From positions 1 to 17,752 of the forward strand of contig JALNWL010000031.1 in NCBI GenBank assembly GCA_023230905.1: DNA of 17,752 nt, given 5' to 3'. The stretch's first letter is position 1. Every line of letters begins with the position of its first letter. The DNA is from Syntrophales bacterium (GTDB lineage: Bacteria > Desulfobacterota > Syntrophia > Syntrophales > UBA2251). The translations under genes were made by a program, and so were the position numbers. Below the pieces are notes generated by a model, which searched no databases, was not told where the DNA came from, and was given only the letters and a program-made list of their open reading frames with translations. Shown here piece after piece: positions 1 through 6,844 of the stretch.

Positions 1-510
1 CAGCCAGTCCTGGTATTTGCTCATCCGGAAGAAGTAGTTGCTCTCCTTGCGGTACTCGGGCGCGGTCTGGTGGTCGGGACACTTGCCGTCGACCAGTTCC
101 TTTTCCATGTAGAAGCGCTCGCACCCGACACAGTAGAAGCCCTCGTAGCTGCCGAAATAGATGTCGCCCGCATCGTAGACCTTCTGGAGGATCCGTTGCA
201 CGGTCCGGACGTGGTCGGCGTCCGTGGTGCGGATGAAGTAATCGTTCGTCACGGAGAGTTCCGGCCACAGGGCCCGGAACTGGGCACTAATCCCGTCGGC
301 GTAGGTCTGGGGGGTGACCCCGGCCTTCTGGGCGGCCTCGGCGATCTTATCGCCGTGCTCGTCGGTGCCGGTGACGAAGAAGGTCCGGTATCCCTGGGCC
401 CGATGGTACCGGGCGAGTACGTCGGCCACGATCGTCGTGTAGGCGTGGCCGATGTGGGGAGAGGCGTTGACGTAGTAGATGGGGGTCGTGATGTAGAAGA
501 CTTTTTCCAT
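1..510 (-). CDS. metG: Methionyl-tRNA synthetase, N-terminal part (cut by window edge)
   Basis: This is the first 170 codons of a class I methionyl-tRNA synthetase, which charges tRNA-Met in the cytoplasm. The reading frame opens with MEKVFYITTPIYYVNASPHIGH, carrying the family's ATP-binding HIGH signature at residues 19-22. The zinc knuckle of the connective-peptide insert is visible as C127, C130, C144 and H147. This is the single-zinc CCCH arrangement of the Thermus-type enzyme rather than the two-zinc E. coli type. The KMSKS loop and anticodon-binding domain lie outside the window. The ATG at 508-510 is preceded by an AAAGGA-like site. It is the last visible gene of the minus-strand run, 56 bp after ricT, so it is probably co-transcribed with tmk, holB and ricT. 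Identification is secure; the rest of the gene cannot be judged. Confidence 0.96.
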   Translation of the reverse strand, partial: MEKVFYITTPIYYVNASPHIGHAYTTIVADVLARYHRAQGYRTFFVTGTDEHGDKIAEAAQKAGVTPQTYADGISAQFRALWPELSVTNDYFIRTTDADHVRTVQRILQKVYDAGDIYFGSYEGFYCVGCERFYMEKELVDGKCPDHQTAPEYRKESNYFFRMSKYQDWL

Positions 511-566
511 AATGGAGATCCTTTGAATGCTTGAAGGCGCGCGGCCGGCCCGAAGACGGGACAAGA

Positions 567-1355
567 TCAGAGATCCGTCACGTTCAGGGTGATTTCCTTG
601 CCGCCCTCGAGCACCACGGTGATCTGCCCCTCGAAGACGTTCTGGCGGGTGACCCGTCCGCGTCCCTCCGGGGTCTGGATCACCTTGCCACACTTGGGCA
701 TGTCGCGCTTCATGTCGAGGTAGGTTTCGTGTTCGAAGGCCAGGCAGCACATCAGCCGCCCGCAAAGACCCGAAATTTTTTCGGGATTGAGCGACATGCT
801 CTGTTCCTTGGCCATCTTCACCGAAACCCGGTCGAGGTTCTGGAGGAAGGTGGCGCAGCAGATCTCCCGGCCGCAGACGCCCAGCCCCTTGATCAGGCGC
901 GCCTCTTGGCGGGCGGCGATCTGCCGGAGCTCGATGCGGGAACGGAACTTCTGCACCAGGTCCTTGACGAGTTCCCGGAAATCGACCCGGTTTTCCGCCG
1001 TGAAATAAAAGATGACCTTGCTGCGATCGAAGAGGCATTCGACATCGACGAGCTTCATGGGCAGGCCGCGTTCCCGGATCCGGACGAGACAGAAGGCCTG
1101 TGCCTCGCCCTCCAGACGATCGTTGTCCGCCTTGATTTTCTGGTCTTCGGGCGTCATCTTGCGCAGGATGTTCTTGAGGGTGGCCGGAACCTTGGGCAGG
1201 GGCACCTGCCGGACGTCGGTCGCGACCCAGGCCAGCGCCGGACCGTTCTCCGTCTGGATCATGACGGGGTCGCCCTTCCTGAGCTCCAGGTCCCCGGCGT
1301 GAAAACTGTAGATTTTGCCTTCCTGCTTGAATTTGACGCCGACAATGTTTCGCAA
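567..1355 (-). CDS. ricT: PSP1-domain protein RicT (YaaT-like)
   Basis: A 262-residue PSP1-domain protein. In Bacillus subtilis RicT (YaaT) forms a complex with RicA and RicF that carries [4Fe-4S] clusters and promotes RNase Y-dependent mRNA maturation; its role in proteobacteria is much less clear. The sequence shows the family pattern: an N-terminal GVKFKQEGKIY stretch, then a central cysteine-rich core with C161, C166, C167, C198, C203, C204 and C222, the likely cluster ligands. Translation starts at a TTG (1353-1355). An in-frame TAA lies three codons upstream and the residues after the TTG match the family N-terminus, so no earlier start is possible. The gene follows holB at 35 bp. The tmk-holB-ricT order recalls the Bacillus tmk-yaaQ-yaaR-holB-yaaT locus. 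The family call is secure; the function is inferred. Confidence 0.9.
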   Translation of the reverse strand: MRNIVGVKFKQEGKIYSFHAGDLELRKGDPVMIQTENGPALAWVATDVRQVPLPKVPATLKNILRKMTPEDQKIKADNDRLEGEAQAFCLVRIRERGLPMKLVDVECLFDRSKVIFYFTAENRVDFRELVKDLVQKFRSRIELRQIAARQEARLIKGLGVCGREICCATFLQNLDRVSVKMAKEQSMSLNPEKISGLCGRLMCCLAFEHETYLDMKRDMPKCGKVIQTPEGRGRVTRQNVFEGQITVVLEGGKEITLNVTDL

Positions 1356-1390
1356 CGGTCTTTAGGTACCCCTTTTCGTAAGATCCGCCT

Positions 1391-2365
1391 TCAGAGAGCC
1401 AGTCTAAACATCATGACTTCCAAAGTCAATTGCTTATTGGCGTTCTGCTCCAGGGCCGCGATGGCCCGGTCGATGAGCCGGATGTTGTTCAGGATCTCTT
1501 CCCCCGTGCGCCGGTCGGCCAAGGTGCGGATTTCCGCCTCGCAGTCCCGGTGGATGAGCAGGTCCGCCGCTCCCGTCTCCCGGACGACGAGGGCGTCCCG
1601 CCAGCAGCTCCGCATGACGGCCAGCCTTTCAGCCAGCGAACGGCGCTCTTGGCCGAGATCGCCGAGGAAGGACAGGCGCTGCCAGGGTTCCCGGAGGGCG
1701 GGGGAGGCCATCCGCTCCAGGAGGGCCCGCCGCATCTCGAGAAAATCCCCCTGCCGCAGGTTCAGGGCCCTGGCGATGCTGCCACCGGAACAGGAGGCAA
1801 GGAGGCCGGCCGTCGGCGCCTCCAGGGCGTGCCGCTCCACGAGAAACCGCTGCACCGTTTCCCGGGGGAGAGGATGAAACCGCACCTGCTGGCAGCGCGA
1901 CAGAACGGTCCGGGGCAGCCGGTCGGGATGCGCCGTCAGGAGAATTAGGCCGTGCTTCGCGGACGGTTCCTCCAGGGTCTTGAGCAGGGCGTTGGCCGCT
2001 TCAAGGTTCATCCGGTCGGCCTCCCGGACGAGGAAAACCCGCCACCGTCCCTCGTAGGGCTTGAACTGCATCTGTTCCTGGAGGGCGCGGATATCCCGGA
2101 TTCGGATGTACTGGCCGTCGGCCGTGAGGGTGGACACATCGGGGTGCGTGCCGTGCCCGATCTTCCGGCAGGAGGGGCATCGCCCACAGGCGTCCGTCCC
2201 CCCTTCGCGGCAATTCAGGGCCTGGGCGAACGCCAGGGCTGTCGTCCGTTTTCCGATGCCCTCCATGCCGTGAAAGAGGAGGGCCTGCGGTATCCGGCCC
2301 CGTTCGAGGACGGTCTTCAGGATGCCGAGGGGACGTTTATGTCCGTAAATGTCACGGAAGGGCAT
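1391..2365 (-). CDS. holB: DNA polymerase III delta' subunit
   Basis: A 324-residue clamp-loader delta' subunit of the AAA+ family, which helps load the beta sliding clamp at primed DNA. The Walker A segment GMEGIGKRT is at residues 33-41. The zinc-binding cysteines C52, C60, C63 and C66 follow directly. Next come the clamp-loader signature ANALLKTLEEP and the sensor-1/SRC motif (TVLSRCQQV). The C-terminal part is the helical collar domain. The open frame extends 26 codons upstream, but that extension lies inside tmk and looks unlike the family. The ATG at 2363-2365 (MPFRDIYGHKRP) gives the normal N-terminus and has AAAGG about 10 bases upstream. This start overlaps the 3' end of tmk by 14 bp, implying translational coupling. 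A broader AAA+ clamp-loader assignment (DnaX-like) is less likely because the length and the tmk neighbour fit holB. Confidence 0.93.
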   Translation of the reverse strand: MPFRDIYGHKRPLGILKTVLERGRIPQALLFHGMEGIGKRTTALAFAQALNCREGGTDACGRCPSCRKIGHGTHPDVSTLTADGQYIRIRDIRALQEQMQFKPYEGRWRVFLVREADRMNLEAANALLKTLEEPSAKHGLILLTAHPDRLPRTVLSRCQQVRFHPLPRETVQRFLVERHALEAPTAGLLASCSGGSIARALNLRQGDFLEMRRALLERMASPALREPWQRLSFLGDLGQERRSLAERLAVMRSCWRDALVVRETGAADLLIHRDCEAEIRTLADRRTGEEILNNIRLIDRAIAALEQNANKQLTLEVMMFRLAL

Positions 2366-3008
2366 GGGTCTGACCTTTGATGAACGCGGCCAGCTGGACG
2401 GAGACATCTTTGTGGATGGTGAAAATGTCCCTGGTGGCGTCAATGATGCGAAAACGCTCCGGGTTCTCCCGGGCCAGCGTCAGGTAGCCTTCCCGGATCC
2501 TCCGGTGGAACGCGAGGGCCTCGTTTTCAAACCGGTCTTCCGGCGCCTCTCCGCCGGCACGGCTGATCCGGTCGAGCGCCCGCTGCAATCCGGTTTCCAC
2601 AGGCAGATCGAACAGAAACGTGAGCGCCGGACGAAGCGGCGAGGCAAAGGCGTCGATCCGCCGGATGCATTCCAGGTCGAGCCCCCGTCCAAACCCCTGA
2701 TAGGCGAGGGAGGCGTCGCTGAAGCGGTCGCAGAGCACCCATTCCCCCCGCCGGAGCGCCGGCAGAATCGTCTCCCGGACATGCTGGGCGCGGGCGGCGC
2801 AGAACAAAAGGATCTCCGCTTCGGGACAGATCTCCTCCGGGCTCTGCTGGAGCAGGATTTGGCGGATTCGCCGGCCCAGGGGACTCCCGCCGGGCTCCTC
2901 GGTCAGAAGATGGGGGAGATGATGATTGCGCAGCACCTCACGCGCCATCTTCATCTGGGTCGTCTTGCCGCACCCCTCGATCCCCTCAAATGTGATCAAT
3001 GGCTGCAT
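2352..3008 (-). CDS. tmk: Thymidylate kinase
   Basis: A 218-residue dTMP kinase, which makes dTDP from dTMP and ATP for DNA synthesis. The P-loop EGIEGCGKTTQ sits at residues 8-18. The DRF motif of the dTMP/Mg site (LCDRFSDASLAYQGFGRG) follows in the middle. The LID region ends in PEDRFENE, typical of the family. The frame is open further upstream, but ATG 3006-3008 gives the canonical MQPLITFEGIEG start. The extra upstream codons would read through an intrinsic terminator, so they are unlikely to be translated. The ribosome binding site is weak (GGGAACGGAC region). The stop overlaps holB by 14 bp. The gene begins only 22 bases after the T-run of the terminator that closes the ferredoxin unit, so how it is transcribed is unclear. 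Confidence 0.95.
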   Translation of the reverse strand: MQPLITFEGIEGCGKTTQMKMAREVLRNHHLPHLLTEEPGGSPLGRRIRQILLQQSPEEICPEAEILLFCAARAQHVRETILPALRRGEWVLCDRFSDASLAYQGFGRGLDLECIRRIDAFASPLRPALTFLFDLPVETGLQRALDRISRAGGEAPEDRFENEALAFHRRIREGYLTLARENPERFRIIDATRDIFTIHKDVSVQLAAFIKGQTHALP

Positions 3009-3030
3009 CGGGGTCCGTCCGTTCCCGCTG

Positions 3031-3078
3031 AAAAAAGAGGGGGGAAACAACCGGGCGGGTCTCGCGGTAATTTCCCCC
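3031..3078 (-). terminator. Strong intrinsic terminator after the ferredoxin gene
   Basis: Read on the minus strand, GGGGGAAA (plus positions 3071-3078) pairs with TTTCCCCC (3040-3047). ACCG pairs with CGGT inside this outer stem, and the hairpin is followed at once by TCTTTTTT (3031-3038). That is the full layout of a rho-independent terminator for transcripts coming from the ferredoxin. There is no comparable T-run on the plus strand. Its end is only 22 bases from the tmk start codon. Confidence 0.8.
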
Positions 3079-3104
3079 TGCGTCACGACCTGTCTGATGC
3101 CGGT

Positions 3105-3284
3105 CTATTTGTCGTCGCCCGGAACGATCGCCTCCACGGGACACTGGTCCGCACACGCGCCGCAATCCGTACAGAGACTGGCGTCGATGACATATTTATC
3201 GTCGCCCTCGCTGATCGCTTCCACCGGACACTCATCCTGGCAGGAACCGCAGGCAATGCATTCATCCGTGATGATGTACGCCAT
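3105..3284 (-). CDS. Small 2[4Fe-4S] ferredoxin
   Basis: A 59-residue low-potential electron carrier of the clostridial type, starting MAYIITDECIACGSCQDECP. Two classical cluster motifs are present: C9, C12, C15, C19 with the following CP, and C38, C41, C44, C48 with the following CP. Each is CxxCxxCxxxCP and both are intact. The protein is acidic and has no extra domains or targeting signal, so it is cytoplasmic. The ATG at 3282-3284 has an AAGGAG site upstream, and the stop is TAG at 3105-3107. It follows the Nfu-type gene at 120 bp and ends before a strong terminator. The window also encodes IspH and two radical or iron-sulfur proteins, so an electron-donor role for IspH or KamA is possible. 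The sequence does not identify the partner. Confidence 0.94.
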   Translation of the reverse strand: MAYIITDECIACGSCQDECPVEAISEGDDKYVIDASLCTDCGACADQCPVEAIVPGDDK

Positions 3285-3326
3285 ACCCTTTATTCTCCTT
3301 ACCCTTGTTATCGTATTTGCCTTCTG

Positions 3327-3348
3327 CCGGTCCGTTGCCCCGGACCGG
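3327..3348. repeat. Perfect 8-bp hairpin between the Nfu and ferredoxin genes
   Basis: CCGGTCCG (3327-3334) and CGGACCGG (3341-3348) form a perfect stem around a six-base loop. A further GGCCGG-CCGGCC palindrome of related sequence lies close by at about 3362-3374. No T-run follows on either strand, so this is not a standard terminator. It could be an RNA processing or stability element in the transcript joining the two genes, or simply GC-rich self-complementarity. Confidence 0.5.
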
Positions 3349-3404
3349 GATCTTCAGAACGGCCGGACCGGCCTCGCTGTTTCGTTTCGCGCGGCCCCAT
3401 TCGC

Positions 3405-3629
3405 CTAAGCGACGGACACGACCTCCTTGACACCGGGGACTTCCTGAAGCAGGAGCCGCTGGATCCCGTTCTTGAGCGTCATCTGCGACATGGGGCAACC
3501 CTGGCAGGCACCCGTCAGCTTCACCTTCACCACGCCGTCGTCCGTGACCTCGACCAGTTCCACATCCCCGCCGTCGGCCTGGAGGTTGGGCCTGATCTTG
3601 TCCAGAGCCTGCGTCACCTTCTCTTTCAT
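3405..3629 (-). CDS. NifU C-terminal (Nfu) domain iron-sulfur carrier
   Basis: A 74-residue protein consisting only of the NifU C-terminal domain. Such free-standing Nfu proteins carry a [4Fe-4S] cluster, bridged by a CxxC motif in a dimer, and pass it to client enzymes. The family pattern is clear: IRPNLQADGGDVELV near residues 12-26, then the cluster motif ACQGCPMSQMTLKNGI with C42 and C45. There is no scaffold domain or degenerate A-type domain, so it is neither a full NifU nor NfuA. The ATG at 3627-3629 has an excellent GGAGGAG site. The gene lies in the minus-strand run between the lipoprotein and a ferredoxin. IspH, a [4Fe-4S] enzyme, is encoded just upstream, making it a plausible client. 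Confidence 0.94.
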   Translation of the reverse strand: MKEKVTQALDKIRPNLQADGGDVELVEVTDDGVVKVKLTGACQGCPMSQMTLKNGIQRLLLQEVPGVKEVVSVA

Positions 3630-3726
3630 CCTGTTCTCCTCCCGATACCCCGTCCGCCCCGATCGCGTGTTTTCCGCCTGCCCTGCCCGGCCGGATCTCC
3701 GCGGTAAAGCCGAGGGCGGGCGGACC

Positions 3727-4320
3727 TCAATGGGGCATGTATTCGATCATCTCCTTGACCAGGTCCCTGGCGACATCCAACAGTTTCGGCTTGAAGACGC
3801 GATATTTTTCAATGGCGACATGTCCGGCTTTCCACATGATCTTCCCTGTGGTGACGTCGATCAGTTTCATCCCCATCCCCACCTTGGCCACCTTTTCGCC
3901 GTTCTCGACCGCGTAGTTCCAATCGTCGACGTTCACCATCAACAGGGCGTCCACCTGGGTCAGTTCGCCGATTCTCTTGCTCTGCTGCGGGTCGGAAAAA
4001 TTGACGGTCTTGAGCTTGGCCATGTAGTCCATCACGACCTTCCGGAGCTCCTCGTTGGCGGAAAACTGCCGGGCGATGGTATCCCCGGAGACCACGTCGG
4101 CGAACCACTTTTTGTCAATCAGAACGCCCGCCAGGGTCTGGTCCACATTGCCCCGGGCCTCTTCGTAGGTCCCCACGTCCACCGGCAGGACCCCGATCCG
4201 CCGCGGATGGAAGTACTTGGATTCCGGATCAACCTGGGAGTAACGGAGCCCTCCGCAACCGGCGAGAGACAGGACAAGCAGAGCCGCGATCAGCATGAGC
4301 CCTGTTTTTTTTCTCATCAT
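3727..4320 (-). CDS. Lipoprotein, possibly GNA1162/DUF799-like
   Basis: A 197-residue predicted lipoprotein. It has a basic n-region (MMRKKTG), a hydrophobic stretch and a lipobox LAGC with the modified cysteine at residue 22, so it should be exported and lipidated. The residue after the cysteine is glycine rather than aspartate, which favours outer-membrane sorting by the Lol rule. After the signal come IGVLPVDVGT and a mixed alpha/beta domain with KLIDVTTGKIMWKAGHV near the C-terminus, resembling GNA1162/DUF799-type or LPP20/CsgG-neighbour lipoproteins. The exact family is uncertain. The start is ATG 4318-4320 (a second ATG follows at once) with AAGGAGG eight bases upstream. It lies 24 bp after the ispH-UbiA gene, so it is probably in the same operon. 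The function is unknown. Confidence 0.8.
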   Translation of the reverse strand: MMRKKTGLMLIAALLVLSLAGCGGLRYSQVDPESKYFHPRRIGVLPVDVGTYEEARGNVDQTLAGVLIDKKWFADVVSGDTIARQFSANEELRKVVMDYMAKLKTVNFSDPQQSKRIGELTQVDALLMVNVDDWNYAVENGEKVAKVGMGMKLIDVTTGKIMWKAGHVAIEKYRVFKPKLLDVARDLVKEMIEYMPH

Positions 4321-4344
4321 CGGCGCACCTCCTTCAACGGGACA

Positions 4345-6078
4345 TTACAAAAAGGCCCGGGGGAAAAACAGGCCCACCCCGGCGCTCAAACCGGCAACCA
4401 AGTAAACGGATTCCAGCAGGCCTTCCAGCAGAACGCCCGGAAACCATGCCTCCCTATCACAAATGGTAAAACAAATCCATACATAAAATGGACAGCTCAT
4501 GAGCGTCCAGATCCGCCAGGGGGCCCATCCCGCGAACGGCGCCGCGACGAGGACGAGCGCGGTCAGGAGGGCGATGCCCTTCAGGAGAACCAGGGTGCGG
4601 TCCTTGCCGATCAGGACCGGGATCGTCTCACGGCCGATGAGGCGGTCGCTCTGGATGTCCAGGATATCGGACAGGGCGGAACGGACGAACACCAGGGAAA
4701 AGGCCAGACAGAACGCGACCATCAGGGACGGCGGCGCCTCGAATCCGACCGCGATCCGGGGGAGGAAGGCGGTCACCGCGGCCCATGCCAGGGCCATCGC
4801 CACGTTCTTGGAACCCGGCAGGTCGCACAACCCCCGGAAGCGCCAGTGCGACGGCAGAATCCGTAGATTGTAGACGAGGCCCAACGCGGACAGCGTGAAA
4901 AGCAGGATGAACGGGGCCCACCCCGAAAGGCACGCGAGCGTCAGCGCCAGCACCATGGCGAGCACCGCCAGCGAAAGGAAGAGTCGTTCGTGGCGCCGGT
5001 AGGTGGCCTCCCGGAAGGACCCGATGATGCTCCCCTTCCGGGCGAGAAACCGGTTCAGCGTATGCATGGCGTAGACATAAAGCGCCGCCGTCAGAAGATT
5101 CAGGACATCGGGCCGGAGGCCCTGCAGGAACATGCAGGCGAGTGCAAGGCCGGCGGCACCGATCGCGGAGAAGACCTCCGTTCGGACGGTCAGCGTCCAG
5201 AAGGCGAACAGGCCCCGGCGCTTCTCTCCCCGGTCGTTTTCGAGGTAGTCGACCACGCGATGGATGATCCAGTTCGGCGTCGAGGCGCCGGCCGACACGC
5301 CGATTCGGCGGTAGCGAGACAGGTCGACCCCGCCCAGGTCTTCGGCCGTCTCGATGTGAAACGTCGGCGTCCCCTGGCGTTCCGACAGGCGCGCCAGACG
5401 CTGCGTATTGGCGCTGTTCTGCCCCCCGACGATCAGCATGGCCTCCATCTCCGCCGCCATCGTCCGGACCTCGGTCTGCCTCTTTTCCGTCGAGTCGCAG
5501 ATCGTGTTGAAGACCACGGTTTCCGGAAACCGGTCCCGGATGTCCCCGACGAGAGTCTCGAACTCCTCCACCCCCTGCGTGGTCTGGGCCACGACACACA
5601 CCTTGTCGAGGGTCGGCAAGCGACTGACGTCCTCCGCGCTGCTGATCACCGTCCCGCGGTCCCCGGCATAGCCCAGCAGGCCGTTGACCTCGGGATGGGA
5701 CCGGTCGCCGATGATCATGATGTGGTACTGCCGGGCGGCGTGCTTCTGGATGATCGCCTGTACGTGGGCGACCTTGGGACAGGTGGCGTCGATGATGCGG
5801 ATCCCGCAGGCCTTGATCTCCCGCCGCTCCCGGGGAGAGATACCGTGCGCCCGGATGATGATCGTCGCCGGACCGTTCAAGGTGTCCATGTCGTCCAGGC
5901 GTTCGATTGGGGCGATCCCCCTGAGCTTGAGCAGCTCGATCGTCTGGGGATTATGGATCAGGGGGCCGTAGGTATAGAGCTTTTCCTTGCCCCGGGGCGG
6001 GGCGAGGTCCAGGACCATATCGACGGCCCGCTTGACCCCCATGCAGAATCCCGCGGTCTTGGCCAGTCTAACACCCAT
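4345..6078 (-). CDS. ispH: Fusion of IspH (HMBPP reductase) and a UbiA-type membrane prenyltransferase
   Basis: One uninterrupted 577-residue frame. Residues 1 to about 283 form a complete IspH, the [4Fe-4S] enzyme making IPP and DMAPP at the end of the MEP pathway. Cluster cysteines C12, C100 and C194 are present, with the conserved RAHG, SHPEVNG, AQTTQ and SAGASTPNWI segments. From about residue 296 the protein becomes hydrophobic, with eight or nine likely membrane spans, and resembles UbiA prenyltransferases. The second Asp motif, SDILDIQSDRLIGRETIPV (D471, D474, D478), is intact. The first is degenerate, with HTLNRFLARKG around N342 instead of NDxxD. The acceptor is unknown. The ATG overlaps tlyA by 11 bp. 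Because the first Asp motif is altered, activity of the second domain is unproven. Confidence 0.9.
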   Translation of the reverse strand: MGVRLAKTAGFCMGVKRAVDMVLDLAPPRGKEKLYTYGPLIHNPQTIELLKLRGIAPIERLDDMDTLNGPATIIIRAHGISPRERREIKACGIRIIDATCPKVAHVQAIIQKHAARQYHIMIIGDRSHPEVNGLLGYAGDRGTVISSAEDVSRLPTLDKVCVVAQTTQGVEEFETLVGDIRDRFPETVVFNTICDSTEKRQTEVRTMAAEMEAMLIVGGQNSANTQRLARLSERQGTPTFHIETAEDLGGVDLSRYRRIGVSAGASTPNWIIHRVVDYLENDRGEKRRGLFAFWTLTVRTEVFSAIGAAGLALACMFLQGLRPDVLNLLTAALYVYAMHTLNRFLARKGSIIGSFREATYRRHERLFLSLAVLAMVLALTLACLSGWAPFILLFTLSALGLVYNLRILPSHWRFRGLCDLPGSKNVAMALAWAAVTAFLPRIAVGFEAPPSLMVAFCLAFSLVFVRSALSDILDIQSDRLIGRETIPVLIGKDRTLVLLKGIALLTALVLVAAPFAGWAPWRIWTLMSCPFYVWICFTICDREAWFPGVLLEGLLESVYLVAGLSAGVGLFFPRAFL

Positions 6079-6844
6079 GGGACGCCTCAGAGACCCGTTT
6101 TCGAGCCAGAAGAAAAAACTCCCGGTTCCCGGCCGGCCCCAGGAGGGGCGACGGGCACGTTCCGACCACGGCCAGCCCGAGACCCCGCGCGCAGGCCACG
6201 ATGTCCTCGATCACGCGGGCGTGCAGGTCCGGATCGCGGACCACGCCGTGCTTGCCGACCTCCCCGCGGCTCACCTCGAACTGCGGCTTGATCAGCGCCA
6301 GAAGGCTCCCCCCTCCGACGACGAGCCGCTCCACAACCGGCAGGACCAGCTTCAGGGAAATGAAGGAGACGTCGATGGTCGCCAGATCCGGCGGCGGGTC
6401 GAGGCCTTGCCCGTTAAAATAACGGATATTAATACGCTCCAGGCAGACGACGCGAGGGTCCGCGCGCAGCTTCCAGGCCAGTTGCCCGTAACCCACGTCC
6501 AAGGCGTACACCCGCGCCGCCCCCGCCTGGAGCAGACAGTCGGTGAAACCGCCGGTGGAGGCCCCCACATCGAGCGCAACGCACCCCTGAACGCAAAGCG
6601 GCCAGACCGCGAGGGCCCCCGCGAGCTTCAGGCCACCCCGGCTGACGTACGGCTGGTCCTGCCCCTCCAGACGGATCGCCGCCGCGGCCGGAATCATCGC
6701 GCCCGCCTTGTCCACCAGGTCCTCCCCGACCCGAACGGCGCCGGACAGGATGAGCGCTTGGGCGCGCTCCCGGGAGGGGCACAGGCCCCGCTCGACGAGC
6801 AGACGATCGAGGCGGATTCTTTTTTCTGCCACGCCCGACCTCAT
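6068..6844 (-). CDS. tlyA: TlyA-family 2'-O-methyltransferase / hemolysin-like
   Basis: A 258-residue TlyA-family protein. TlyA enzymes use S-adenosylmethionine to 2'-O-methylate ribosomal RNA; the hemolysin name is historical. Residues 8 to about 58 form an S4 RNA-binding domain (RIRLDRLLVERGLCPSRERA). From about residue 66 an FtsJ/RrmJ-type Rossmann domain follows with RGGLKL, the SAM-binding DVGASTGGFTD and DVSFISLKL. The likely K-D-K-E catalytic set is K73, D158, K186 (in IKPQFE) and E242. The length is usual for the family. The ATG at 6842-6844 overlaps the dxs stop as ATGA, and the 3' end overlaps the ispH fusion by 11 bp, so this middle gene is coupled on both sides. A dxs-tlyA pair is common in bacteria. 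Confidence 0.92.
   Translation of the reverse strand: MRSGVAEKRIRLDRLLVERGLCPSRERAQALILSGAVRVGEDLVDKAGAMIPAAAAIRLEGQDQPYVSRGGLKLAGALAVWPLCVQGCVALDVGASTGGFTDCLLQAGAARVYALDVGYGQLAWKLRADPRVVCLERINIRYFNGQGLDPPPDLATIDVSFISLKLVLPVVERLVVGGGSLLALIKPQFEVSRGEVGKHGVVRDPDLHARVIEDIVACARGLGLAVVGTCPSPLLGPAGNREFFLLARKRVSEASHGC

Noticed and set aside
531..1877. Long plus-strand open frame opposite ricT and holB
   Set aside because: It has no recognisable domain, spans two genes with clear motifs on the other strand, and is Arg/Gly/Leu/Pro-rich as expected for an antisense frame in GC-rich DNA. The same applies to the long plus-strand frames opposite tmk, ispH, dxs, ispA and xseA.
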